Shown in pieces: positions 16,140-28,138 of a DNA stretch of 64,000 bases. Position numbers and translations under genes: made by a program. Position 1 is the first letter of the stretch; each line of letters begins with the position of its first letter. The notes below the pieces were generated by a model, which was given only the letters and a program-made list of their open reading frames with translations, did not search any database and was not told the DNA's origin. Source of the DNA: Acholoe squamosa (Eukaryota; Annelida; Polychaeta; Phyllodocida; Polynoidae); NCBI GenBank assembly GCA_949317995.1, contig OX439037.1, forward strand, positions 70,991,762-71,055,761. Direction: 5' to 3'.

Positions 16140-17130
16140 GAAGGCAGCATACAAATTGATATTTGTGCTGGACATAAACATCAGAGGGGAGCACTTTTAT
16201 ATATTTTTCCATATGTTCCATCTGGAGGTAACTAATAACAAAACTCAAAACCAATTTTTGTGCTACATCTGGTGGTCAGTTAAGAAATTACTGTAAGTTA
16301 TGAACTTAATCCATAGAGGGCAGCATACGAAGCAATATTTGTGCTCCATCTAGTGGTTAGTTAGGAAATTACTGTATGTCATAAACTTAATCCATAGAGG
16401 GCAGCATATAAACCAATATTTATGCTCTATCTGGTGGTCAGTTAAGAAATTGCTGTATGTTATAAACTTATTCCATAGAGGGCAGCATACAAAGCAATAT
16501 TTATGCTTCATCTAGTGGTTTACTGTATGTCATGAACTTAATCTTTAGAGGACAGCATATAAACCAATGTTTATGCTCCATCTGGTGGTTAGTTAAGAAA
16601 TTGCTGTATGTTATAAACTTATTCCATAGAGGGCAGCATACAAAGCAATTTTTGTGCTCCATCTAGTGGTTAGTTAGGAAATTACTATATGTTATAAACT
16701 TAATCCATAGAGGGCAGCATATAAACCAATGTTTATGCTCCATCTGGTGGTCAGTTAAGAAATTGCTGTATGTTATGAACTTATTCCATAGAGGACAGCA
16801 TACAAAGCAATATGTATGCTCCATCTAGTGGTTTACTGTATGTCATGAACTTAATCCATAGAGGACAGCATATAAACCAATATTTATGCTCCATCTGGTG
16901 GTCAGTTAAGAAATTACTGTATGTTATGAACTTAATCCATAGAGGGTAGCATACAAAGCAATATTTGTGCTCCATCTAGTGGTTAGTTATGAAATTACTG
17001 TATGTCATGAACTTAATCCATAGAGGGCAGCATATAAACCAATATTTATGTTTGCTATGAACTTGATCCATAGAGGGCAGCGTACAAACCAATATTTGCG
17101 TTAAACTTAAACATCAGAGGGCAGCACTTT
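16140..17130. repeat. 81-bp tandem repeat array with AGAGGGCAGCA core
   Basis: About a dozen units of 81 bp, some shortened to about 70 bp by loss of an 11-base segment, alternate between two variants so that the larger period is 162 bp. Each unit holds CATAGAGGGCAGCATA and CTCCATCTAGTGGT (or TCTGGTGGT). The short open frames inside are periodic and not genes. The array sits between penton and the BTB-RING gene, and single copies of AGAGGGCAGCA extend to about 17540. Confidence 0.85.
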
Positions 17131-17146
17131 TATATATTTTTCCATG

Positions 17147-17172
17147 TATATATATATATATATTATATATAT

Positions 17173-17203
<31 letters not shown>

Positions 17204-17206
17204 TAT
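17147..17206. repeat. (TA)n microsatellite
   Basis: Almost pure alternating TA, with two TATTATAT-type interruptions, directly after the 81-bp array. Confidence 0.9.
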
Positions 17207-17601
17207 ATCAAAGTCTTTAACTTTAAAGTTAACTGAAAAAGGGCTGCACAGAGGGCTGCACGTTTAATCTGAATGAAATAATCGGATTTGAAAGACTCTT
17301 ATGACTTTGAGATTCATTAGTTAAAGGTCGAGATTGAGATTAATTAATTAAAGGTCGAGATTCATTAGTAGAAGGTCATATGCTTAAATAGTAAGATATA
17401 ATGTGCTTCCTCTTAAGTGAAATTGCTTAAAAATAAGATTACTATTTGTGCAAGAGTTAGATTTTATGTATACATAACTTTTGAAGATTTTATGTATACA
17501 TATCTTTTGAAAGACTTTATATTTTTAAAACCAGAGGGCAGCACATTGAATCTTAAAAGAACAAAGAAGATACATTCAGTCATTGATTTCAATGTTTTTA
17601 T
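17207..17601. other. AT-rich intergenic stretch
   Basis: Contains short direct repeats (TTAAAGGTCGAGATT twice or more; TTTTATGTATACATA twice) and two more AGAGGGC/GGGCTGCAC-type copies. No gene is seen; it lies at the 3' end of the BTB-RING gene. Confidence 0.4.
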
Positions 17602-18432
17602 TCAAAATAGAAACACCTTAGGCATTTTTTCTTTTTTCAACATAGAAAATGATTCAGATTTTTTTTGTAAAAATACCATAAAATCATCAACACAAACTGG
17701 TTTCCTTTGCATCCATGTCATATCACAATATTTACATTTCCTTGGTTTACTTTCTGTTTTAGTAATAAAAAATTGAAAACATTTCTCATGAACCGGTTGC
17801 ATGCAACAATACATATAACTAACATCAGTACTGTTCATTGAAAGAATAAGCATGGACGAACAAAGTTTACAATACATGTAATGGACAGACATTTTATGTT
17901 CTTTCTTTCTCATTTGATCGCGAACTTTTCTCTTTAATGTACCTAAAACATAATTTTGAGGGTCAACATTTATTAAATATTTTTTATCAGCAGGTTTCAT
18001 CATTTCAAATATATCTTCAAAAAATGGAATCTCTAAAAGATCACAAGCAAAACACATTATTTTATAATAAAAATTTCTATATTTATAAAAGATACAACAC
18101 ATTTTAATTGCTATAGGTAATAACATAGGATCTGATAAGATAATATTCATTATTTCTTCTAAAAGATATGAAGATTGAAAGAAATCAGAAAAAAAGATCA
18201 AAGCTTCCATCCTGATTTCTTTTAATAAAATAAATGAATTGATAGACGAAAGGGCTAAAAATATTTTTTTCGCTTCTTTTACACTCATATAACTTTGAAT
18301 AGGGAAACTAACATCAATTAATTCATTTATTTTTCCAGTAAAAGTTAACATAGCTTGAAAATAATATACACGATCTAAAAGCAAAGAATGGTTCACTTGA
18401 ATAAGCATAACTGAAATATTTGACAAGCACAA
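17602..18432 (-). CDS. BTB-like plus RING-like zinc-finger protein
   Basis: 276 residues, intron-free and AT-rich like the Polinton. Residues 5-95 read as a BTB/POZ fold: IQVNHSLLLDRVYYFQAML resembles the strand-helix start in which a self-association surface forms. VSFPIQSYMSVKEAKKIFLA and a helix pair with LIFFSDFFQSSYLLEEI follow. Residues 188-240 hold a cross-brace zinc pattern: C188, C191, C209 or C210, H215, C218, C233, C236 in CKLC, VHEKC and CKYCDMTW. BTB proteins recruit cullin-3, and RING domains recruit E2 enzymes, so a role in ubiquitin targeting of host proteins is a reasonable inference. Membership of the Polinton is inferred from strand, composition and position. A shorter zinc finger of non-RING type is an alternative. 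Confidence 0.5.
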   Translation of the reverse strand: MCLSNISVMLIQVNHSLLLDRVYYFQAMLTFTGKINELIDVSFPIQSYMSVKEAKKIFLALSSINSFILLKEIRMEALIFFSDFFQSSYLLEEIMNIILSDPMLLPIAIKMCCIFYKYRNFYYKIMCFACDLLEIPFFEDIFEMMKPADKKYLINVDPQNYVLGTLKRKVRDQMRKKEHKMSVHYMYCKLCSSMLILSMNSTDVSYMYCCMQPVHEKCFQFFITKTESKPRKCKYCDMTWMQRKPVCVDDFMVFLQKKSESFSMLKKEKMPKVFLF

Positions 18433-18800
18433 AACCAGCTTGCAGTTTGCTAACTAAAATATTTCACCTGGTTCATACAACTATATGGTCTGCTTTAACA
18501 GGCATATAGATAGGACTCTTATTTATAGAAAGGTTTATTTCATGTCTTATATATAACCCGATAGTAAGCATAATTAATTTCGATAATCACTTTCCCAACA
18601 ATAAAAAAACAATTTTTCTTATGTTTTCTGGCATATATATTTACTTTTTTCCCACCTCATTCTTCAGTTATAACATGTTTTTCAATGTGACGATAATTAT
18701 AACACATGAATTTAACTACTATATAGGCCCCAGATGGCATTCTTCTAGGCTTCGTGGACTGGTCCAAATGGATTAAAGATGGTATATGTCAGGGCAGCCA
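18433..18800. other. Probable right end of the Polinton and junction with host repeats
   Basis: AT-rich sequence with no gene up to about 18725, then GC-richer sequence (GCCCCAGATGGCATTC) leading into satellite repeats. A terminal inverted repeat should lie here, but its partner is outside the window and cannot be compared. Confidence 0.35.
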
Positions 18801-20164
18801 TCCAACTCAGACAGTAATTTTCAGCACCTAAACAGAAAAGGAGTTAGACAATTTTAACAATAAAACCTAGGAGAAATTTTCTAAGTCCAATCAGACGATG
18901 GATTAGAATATTTTAAAAACTAACCTAAAGGCACAGTCTCAGCAGTGCACCATGTCTCAATGTAAGATGGTTAGTGATGCAAGCTGCTACTACAGCAGGC
19001 CTAACTTGGTGCACTGCTGTAAGATGGTCAGTGATGCAAGCTGTTACTACAGCAGGCCTGCAAACTCCTCGTGTTATATAGGAAACCCAATGCCATAAGC
19101 TCCGCCCCTTGCGGATCTCAACCAATCTGCACTCAGTTTTATGTTAAAATCAAACCAGTGAGCTAAATAGTCCTTTCTGAAAACAGTTATTTCAATGAAT
19201 TTGGGTTATATAACAGAGAAAATTGTCAAACCTATGAATAATTAGCAGAGTAATAACAAGCAAGAGTGTTTCAATTGTCTCAATTACCTATAATTCAACC
19301 ATGAAAACAGTGGAAAATTGGCGGAAGATAACAAGGTGAAGCGGTTCTTATGGGAAGGTTCCAGAAATAAACAGTGAAGACTGAGAAAAAGAGGGATTTT
19401 ATTTTATTGTGGCAACTTCATCTGTTATTTCTTTATTTCCTTGTTTGCATCGAATTAAAGCCATTTTTGGCCAAAAAATAATTCCTAAGACTGAACCCAC
19501 TGAACACCTAGCCTGCTGAAATCTTTTCTAAGTCCAACTCAGACAATTTCCAGCACCTAACCAGAAAAATAATTTCTAAGACTGAACCCACTGAATACCT
19601 AATCTGCAGAAATCTTTTCTAAGTCCAACTCAGTCAATTTCTAGCACCTAACCAGAAAATAATTTCTAAAACTAAGACCGCTAACTTTTCTAGGTCCAAC
19701 TCAAAAATGGACTTAGAAAATGTCTCCTCCTAAGTCCACTGAAGCCTTAGCCTGAGGAAACTCACCTCTATATCTTTAATCCCATGTTGAGACCACAGCA
19801 GGATCTAAACTCCTTACCGCAATGTAAATGGAACCACAACCACAAGCCATACCTCTATGTAAACTCATCCAATCACAACAAAGATTTCTTTGAGCAGTTT
19901 AGGGCCATCCGACTGAATACCTAGCCTGCTAAAATCTTTTCTAAGTCCAACTCAAACAATTTCCAGCACCTAACCAGGAAATAATTCCTGAGACTGAACC
20001 CACTGAATACCTAGCCTGCAGAAATCTTTTCTAAGTCAAACTGGCACAATATTCCAGCACCTGACCAGAAAATAATTTCTGAAACTAAAACTAGTAAGTA
20101 CCTAGCCTGCAGAAATCCTTTCTAAGTCCAACTCAGGCAATATTTTCCTGCACCTAATCAGAAA

Positions 20165-20310
20165 ATGATTTCTGCTTACAGTGTGGAATGTCTAGAATGT
20201 CAACACGATCATTGATCTTTGCTATTCACTCACAGTGTGGAATGCCTGGAAAATCTACCTGTTCATTAATCTTTGCTGTTTACTTACAATGTGGAATGCC
20301 TGGAATGTTT
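20165..20310. repeat. About 60-bp subrepeats (GTGGAATG type), copy 1
   Basis: Three units share TTTACTTACAGTGTGGAATG-like starts followed by CTGGAATGTCTAC and ATTAATCTTTGCT. The same subrepeat recurs at about 22730-22990 and 26830-27090. Confidence 0.7.
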
Positions 20311-23300
20311 ACGCAGTAGAAACTAGTATTAAATGACTGAAAACTTTTCTAAGACCACTGGTTTGAGACGAACAGAGAATTTCTAAAAGTGAAATCACTT
20401 ACAGTCAAGTCACAATAATTCAGTGTTAATTCTCATGAGATCAGATATGTAATACTGTATCTCCCCTTAATAATCCAGTCCAACTCAAACAATATAATTT
20501 CCAGCACCTAACCAGAAAATAATTTCTAAGACTGAACCCACTGGATACCTAACCTGCTGAAAACTTTTCTAAGTCCAACTCAAAAATGGACTAAGAATAT
20601 TTCTCCTAAATACACTAGGAGAAATTTTCTAAGTCCAATTAGACGACGGACTTAGAACATTTTAAAGACTAACCTAAAGAACATTTTAAAGACTAACCTA
20701 AAGAACATTTTAAAGACTAACCTAAGGACACAGAGACTAACCTAAAGACACAGTCTTAGCAGTGCATCATGTCCCAATGTAAGATGGTCAGTGATGCAAG
20801 CTGTTACTACTCTCTGAAAACAGTTATTTCAGCAAATTTAGGCTGTATAACAGAGAAAATGTTGTCAAACCTATGATCAATTGGCAGAGAAAATAACAAG
20901 CAAGAGTGTTTCAATTGTCTCAAATACCTATAATTCAATTGTGAAAACAGTGGAAAATTGGCGGAAGATAACAAGGTGAAGCAGTTCTTAAGGGAAGGTT
21001 CCAAAAAGTAAACAGTGAAGACTGAGAAAAAGAGGGATTTTATTTTTATTGTGGGAACTTCATCTGTTATGGCTTTATTTCCTTGTTTGCATCGAATTAA
21101 AGTCATTTTTGGCCAAATATTAATTCCCAAGACTAAACCCACTGAACACCTAACCTGCTGAAATCTTTTCTAGTCAATAAATTCCTGCATCTAACCAGAA
21201 AATAATTCCTAAGATTGAACCCACTAAATACCTAGCCTGCTGAAAACTTTTCTAAGTCCAACTCAGACAATTTCAAGCACCTAACCAGAAAAATAATTTC
21301 TAAGACTGAACCCACTGAATACCTAATCTGCAGAAACCTTTTCTAAGTCCAACTCAGGCAATTTCTAGCACCTGACCAGAAAATAATTTCTAAAACTAAG
21401 ACCGCTAACTTTTCTAGGTCCAACTCAAAAATGGACTTAGAAAATGTCTCCTCCTAAGTCCACTGAAGCCTTAGCCTGAAGAAACTCACCTCTATATCTT
21501 CAATCCCATGTTGAGACCACAGCAGGATCCAAACTCATTGCTTCAATGTAAGAACCAAAGCAGACATTCAAAACTCCTTGTCATATATATATGGAACCAC
21601 ATCCACAAGCCATCCTCTATGTAAACTCATCCAATCACAACAATGATTTCTTTGAGCAGTTTAGGGCCATCCAACTGAATACCTAGCCTGCTAAAATCTT
21701 TTCTAAGTCCAACTCAAACAATTTCCAGCACCTAACCAGAAAATAACTTCTAAAACTGAACCCACTGAATACCTAGTCTGCTGAAATCTTTTTTGAGTCC
21801 AACTCAGAAAATTTCCAGTACCCTACCAGAAAAAGACTTAGAAAATTTTTAAAAATAAAACCACAGGTTTGGGGAGGTAGGAGAAAGGGATCAAACCTGA
21901 GTGACTTGAAAGGATGGTTAGGGGAGGTATAAGACTGGTAACAGACCTCAGGGGAGCTGGGAGAATGGTCAAGGGAGAATGGCTAGGAGAAGTAAGAGCT
22001 GACATTGAGCAGCTAAAAACTTTTCTAAGACCGCTGGTTTAAAACAGGCAGGAAATTTCTATGAGTAAAATCATGGAATACCTAGCCTGCGAAAACCTTG
22101 TCTAGAATAATTTCCAGCACCTAACCAGAAAATATTTTCCCTCACTGAATACCTAGTCTGCTGAAATCTTTTCTGAATCCAACTCAGACAATTTCCAGCA
22201 CCTTACCAGAAAAGGACTTCAACCACTGGTTGAGACAAACAGGAAATCACTTACAATCAAGTCATCAAATTTATAGTACTGTATCTGTCCTTGATAATCC
22301 AGTGCCACTCAAACCATTTCTAAGCCATGGACTGAACCCATTAAATACCTAATCTCCTGAAATCTTTTCTAAGTCCAACTCAGACAATTTACAGCACCTT
22401 ACCAGAAAAGGACTTAGAGAATTTTTAAGAATAAAACCACAGGTTTGGGGAGGTAGGAGAAAGGGATCAAACCTGAATGACTTGAGAGCATGGTTAGGAG
22501 AGGTATAAGACCGGTAGCACTCCTCAGGGGAGCTGGGAGAATGGTCAAGGGAGAATGGCTAGGAGAGGTAGGAGCTAGCATTGAGCAGCTGAAAACTTCT
22601 CTGAGACCACTGGTTTGAAACAGGTAGGAAATTTCTATGAGTAAAATCATGGAATACCTAGCCCGTGAAAACCTTGTCCAACTCAGGCAATATTTTCTAG
22701 CACCTAACCAGAAAATAATTTCTGCTTACAGTGTGGAATGTCTAGAATGTCAACACGATCATTAATCTTTGCTATTTACTCACAGGCTGGAATGTCTAGA
22801 ATGTCTACCTAGTCATTAATCTTCATTATTTACTTACAGTGCGGAATGTCTGGAATGTCTACACGATCATTAATCATTGCTATTTACTCGCAATGTGGAA
22901 TGCCTGGAATGTCTACCTGATCATTAATCTTTACTGTTTACTTAGAATGTGGAATGCCTGAAATGTTTACGCAGTAGAAACTAGTATTAAATGACTGAAA
23001 ACTTTTCTAAGACCACTGGTTTAGCCAAACAGGAAAATCACTTACAGTGAAGTCACAATAATCCAGTATTAATTCTCATGAGATCAGATATGTAATACTG
23101 TATCTGTCCTTAATAATCCAGTCCAACTCAAACAATAATTTTCAGCACCTAACCAGAAAACAATTTTGAAACTAAGACCACTGAAAACTTAGTGTGCAAT
23201 AAACCTTTCTAAATCCAACTCAGACAATTTCCAACACCTAACCAAAAAATAATTTCCCCCACTGAATACCTAGTCTGCTGAAATCTTTTCTGAGTCCAAC

Positions 23301-24554
23301 TCAGACAATTTCTAGCACCTTACCAGAAAAGGACTTAGAACATTTTTAAGAATAAAACCACAGGTTTGGGGAGGTAGGAGAAAGGGATCAAACCTGAGTG
23401 ACTTGAGAGGATGGTTAGCGGAGGCATAAGACCGGTAGCAGACCTCAGGGGAGCTGGGAGAATGGTCAAGGGAGAATGGTTAGGAGAGGTAGGAGCTAGC
23501 ATTGAGCAGCTGAAAACTTTTCTAAGACCACTGGTTTGAAATAGGCAGGAAATTTCTATGAGTAAAATCATGGAATACCTAGCCTGCGAAAACCTTGTCT
23601 AGAATAATTTCCAGCACCTAACCAGAAAATATTTTCCCCTGCTGAATACCTAGTCTGCTGAAATCTTTTCTGAGTCCAACTCAGACAATTTCCAGCACCT
23701 AACCAGAAAATAATTTCCCCCACTGAATACCTAGTCTGCGGAAATCTTTTCTGAGTCCAACTCAGACAATTTCCAGCACCTAACCAGAAAAGAACTTAGA
23801 AAATTTTTAAGAATAAAACCACAGGTTTGGGGAGGTAGGAAAAAGGGATCAAACTGACTGACTTGAGAGGATGGTCAAGGGGGGTATAAGGCCGGTAGCA
23901 GACCTCAGGGGAGCTGAGGGAATGGTCTAGGGAGAATGGCTAGGAGAGGTAGGAGCTAGCATTGAGCAGCCCTAAGACCACTGGTTTAAAACAGACAGGA
24001 AATTACCTAGCCCGTAAAAACCTTGTCTAGCATAATTTCCAGCACCTAATCAGAAAATAATTTCTCCCACTGAATACCTAGTCTGCTGAAATCTTTTTCT
24101 GAGTCCAACTCAGACAAATTCCAGTACCTAACCAGAAAATAATTTCCCCCACTGAATACCTAGTCTGCTGAAATCTTTTCTGAGTCCAACTCAGACAAAT
24201 TCCAGCACCTAACTAGAAAAGGACTTTTAAGAATAAAACCACAGGTTTGAGGAGGTAGGAAAAAGGGATCAAACCTGCCTAAAATGTTTACGCAGTAGAA
24301 ACTAGTATTAAATGACTGAAAACTTTTCTAAGACCACTGGTTTAAACAAACAGGAAAATCACTTACAGTGAAGTCACAATAATCCAGTATTAATTCTCAT
24401 GAGATCAGATATGTAATACTGTATCTGTCCTTAATAATCCAGTCCAACTCAAACAATAATTTTCAGCACTTAACCAGAAAATGATTTTGAAACTAAGACC
24501 ACTGAAAACTTAGTGTGCAATAAACCTTTCTAAATCCAACTCAGACAATTTCCA

Positions 24555-26716
24555 GCACCTAACCAGAAAATAATTTCCCCCACTGAATACCTAGTCTGCT
24601 GAAATCTTTTCTGAGTCCAACTCAGACAATTTCTAGCACCTTACCAGAAAAGGACTTAGAACATTTTTAAGAATAAAACCACAGGTTTGAGGAGGTAGGA
24701 GAAAGGGATCAAACCTGAGTGACTTGAGAGGATGGTTAGGGGAGGCATAAGACCGGTAGCAGACCTCAGGGGAGCTGGGAGAATGGTTAAGGGAGAATGG
24801 TTAGGAGAGGTAGGAGCTAGCATTGAGTAGCTGAAAACTTTTCTAAGACCACTGGTTTGAAACAGGCAGGAAATTTCTATGAGTAAAATCATGGAATACC
24901 TAGCCTGCGAAAACCTTGTCTAGAATAATTTCCAGCACCTAACCAGAAAATATTTTCCCCTCTGAATACCTAGTCTGCTGAAATCTTTTCTGAGTCCAAC
25001 TCAGACAATTTCCAGCACCTAACCAGAAAATAATTTCCCCCACTGAATACCTAGTCTGCTGAAATCTTTTCTGAGTCCAACTCAGACAATTTCCAGCACC
25101 TAACCAGAAAATAATTTCCCCCACTGAATACCTAGTCTGCTGAAATCTTTTCTGAGTCCAACTCAGACAATTTCCAGCACCTAACCAGAAAAGAACTTAG
25201 AAAATTTTTAAGAATAAAACCACAGGTTTGGGGAGGTAGGAAAAAGGGATCAAACTGACTGACTTGAGAGGATGGTCAAGGGGGTATAAGGCCGGTAGCA
25301 GACCTCAGGGGAGCTGAAGGAATGGTCTAGGGAGAATGGCTAGGAGAGGTAGGAGCTAGCATTGAGCAGCCCTAAGACCACTGGTTTAAAACAGACAGGA
25401 AATTTCTATGAGTAAAATCATGGAATACCTAGCCCGTGAAAACCTTGTCTAGCATAATTTCCAGCACCTAACCAGAAAATATTTTCTCCCACTAAATACC
25501 TACTCTGCTCAAATCTTTTCTGAGTCCAACTCAAACAATTTCCGGCACCTAACCAAAAAATAATTCCTAAGACTGAACCCACTAAATACCTAGCCTGCAG
25601 AAATCTTTTCTAAGTCAAGCTGGCACAATATTCCAGCACCTAACCAGAAAATAATTTCCCCCACTGAATACCTAGTCTGCTGAAATCTTTTCTGAGTCCA
25701 ACTCAGACAATTTCTAGCACCTTACCAGAAAAGGACTTAGAAAATTTTTAAGAATAAAACCACAGGTTTGGGGAGGTAGGAGAAAGGGATCAAACCTGAG
25801 TGACTTGAGAGGATGGTTAGGGGAGGCATAAGACCGGTAGCAGACCTCAGGGGAGCTGGGAGAATGGTCAAGGGAGAATGGTTAGGAGAGGTAGGAGCTA
25901 GCATTGAGTAGCTGAAAACTTTTCTAAGACCACTGGTTTGAAACAGGCAGGAAATTTCTATGAGTAAAATCATGGAATACCTAGCCTGCGAAAACCTTGT
26001 CTAGAATAATTTCCAGCACCTAACCAGAAAATATTTTCCCCTCTGAATACCTAGTCTGCTGAAATCTTTTCTGAGTCCAACTCAGACAATTTCCAGCACC
26101 TAACCAGAAAATAATTTCCCCCACTGAATACCTAGTCTGCTGAAATCTTTTCTGAGTCCAACTCAGACAATTTCCAGCACCTAACCAGAAAATAATTTCC
26201 CCCACTGAATACCTAGTCTGCTGAAATCTTTTCTGAGTCCAACTCAGACAATTTCCAGCACCTAACCAGAAAAGAACTTAGAAAATTTTTAAGAATAAAA
26301 CCACAGGTTTGGGGAGGTAGGAAAAAGGGATCAAACTGACTGACTTGAGAGGATGGTCAAGGGGGTATAAGGCCGGTAGCAGACCTCGGGGGAGCTGAAG
26401 GAATGGTCTAGGGAGAATGGCTAGGAGAGGTAGGAGCTAGCATTGAGCAGCCCTAAGACCACTGGTTTAAAACAGACAGGAAATTTCTATGAGTAAAATC
26501 ATGGAATACCTAGCCCGTGAAAACCTTGTCTAGCATAATTTCCAGCACCTAACCAGAAAATATTTTCTCCCACTAAATACCTACTCTGCTCAAATCTTTT
26601 CTGAGTCCAACTCAAACAATTTCCGGCACCTAACCAAAAAATAATTCCTAAGACTGAACCCACTAAATACCTAGCCTGCAGAAATCTTTTCTAAGTCAAG
26701 CTGGCACAATATTCCA
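24555..26716. repeat. 1081-bp tandem duplication inside the satellite
   Basis: The segment 24555-25635 is repeated nearly identically at 25636-26716; matching landmarks are offset by exactly 1081 bases (24656 with 25737, 24939 with 26020). Both copies contain the run of clean 81-bp units. The near identity implies recent unequal exchange. Confidence 0.85.
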
Positions 26717-28138
26717 GCACCTAACCAGAAAATAATTTTTGAAACTAAAACTAGTAAGTACCTAGCCTGCAGAAATCCTTTCTAAGTCCAACTCAGGCAA
26801 TATTTTCCAGCCTAACCAGAAAATAATTTCTGCTTACAGTGTGGAATGTCTAGAATGTCAACACGATCATTAATCTTTGCTATTTACTCACAGGCTGGAA
26901 TGTCTAGAATGTCTACCTAGTCATTAATCTTCATTGTTTACTCACAGTGCGGAATGTCTGGAATGTCTACACGACCATTAATCATTGCTATTTACTTGCA
27001 GTGTGGAATGCCTGGAATGTCTACTTGATCATTGATCTTTGCTGTTTACTTAGAATGTGGAATGCCTGAAATGTTTACGCAGTAGAAACTAGTATGAAAT
27101 GACTGAAAACTTTTCTAAGACCACTGGTTGAGACAAACAGGAAATCACTTACAGTCAAGTCACCATAATCCAGTGTGTAACAATCCAGTAATTCACCTTC
27201 CAGTGTTAATTCCTATAGGATCAAATTCATAGTACAGTATCTGTCCTCAGACAATTTCCAGCACCTAACCAGAAAATAATTTTTAAGACTGAACCCCCTG
27301 AATATCTTGCTTGCTGAAATCTTTTCTAAGTCCAACTCAGGCAATTTCCAGCACCTAACCAGAAAATAATTTCTAAGACTGAACCATTTCCAGCACCTAA
27401 CCAGAAAATAATTTCTAAGACTGAACCCACTGAATACCTAATCTGCTAAAATCTTTTCTAAGTCCAACTCAGATAATTTCCAGCACCTAACCAGAAAATA
27501 ATTTCTAAAACTAAACCCACTGGATACCTAGCCTGCTGAAAACCTTTCTAAGTCTAACTCAAAAATGGACTAACCTAAAGGCATAGTCTCAGCAGTGCAC
27601 CATGTCCCAATGTAAGATGGTCAGTGATGCAAGCTGTGACTACGACAGGCCTGCAAACTCCTTGTCTTATATAGGAAACCCAAAGCCATAAGCTCCGCCC
27701 CCCTTGTGAATCTCAACCAATCAGCATCAACCAATCAGCACTCAGTCTCATGTTAAAATCAAACCAGTGAGCTAAATAGTCCTCTCTGAAAACAGTTATT
27801 TCAGCAAATTTAGGCTATATAACAGAGAAAATTGTCAAACCTATGAATAATTAGCAGAGTAATAACAAGCAAGAGTGTTTCAATTGTCTCAAATACCTAT
27901 AATTCAACAATGAAAACAGTGGAAAATTGGCGGAAGATTACAAGGTGAAGCGGTTCTTATGGGAAAGTTCCAGAAAGTAAACAGTGAAGACTGAGAAAAT
28001 GAGGGATTTTATTGATTTACTTGCGGGAACTTCATCTATTATGGCCTTAGTTGCTTGTTTGCATCTAATTAAAGTGATATTTGACTCGACAGCGCTGGAA
28101 TTTCGCCGAAACGATCGTTTTCGCCGTGCGCGCGTCAT

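Larger units (their letters stand above)
1..18700. mobile_element. Polinton/Maverick (adintovirus-like) element, left end outside window
   Basis: The block holds the diagnostic Polinton set on one strand: retroviral-type integrase, protein-primed family B polymerase, FtsK/HerA-like packaging ATPase, adenovirus-type protease, double-jelly-roll major capsid protein and penton. Such elements are integrated virus-like transposons able in principle to form virions. The block is strikingly AT-rich and intron-free, unlike the spliced host gene to the right. The window starts inside the element, so the left terminal repeat is not seen. The right limit is placed near 18.7 kb, where AT-rich sequence gives way to host satellite repeats; I could not recognise a terminal inverted repeat or target duplication there. 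Most genes are open; only the polymerase is clearly broken, so the insertion looks young or the breaks are assembly errors. Confidence 0.9.
18800..27790. repeat. Satellite-like repeat field (81-bp unit and mixed blocks)
   Basis: The dominant unit is 81 bp in its cleanest form (for example 25040-25200). It contains CCTAGTCTGCTGAAATC, GAGTCCAACTCAGAC and CCAGCACCTAACCAG. Interspersed blocks recur: a gcaccatgtc-type block at about 18940, 20760 and 27590, a 300-bp block at about 19150, 20815 and 27790, and a GGGGAGGTAGGA block on six or more occasions. Many open frames of 61-78 residues recur here with the same sequence; they are periodic readings of the repeat and not genes. Confidence 0.85.

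Noticed and set aside
16781-16975. 64-residue frame with internal repeats
   Set aside because: It is a reading of the 81-bp tandem array, whose period is a multiple of three.
16140-17130. CRISPR-like array
   Set aside because: Units are directly adjacent with no unique spacers and the context is animal DNA.
18433-18730. Right terminal inverted repeat of the Polinton
   Set aside because: The left terminus is outside the window, so no partner could be compared.
22414-26205. Recurring 61- and 78-residue frames with nearly identical proteins
   Set aside because: They follow the satellite period, start at arbitrary ATGs and show no domain or codon signal.
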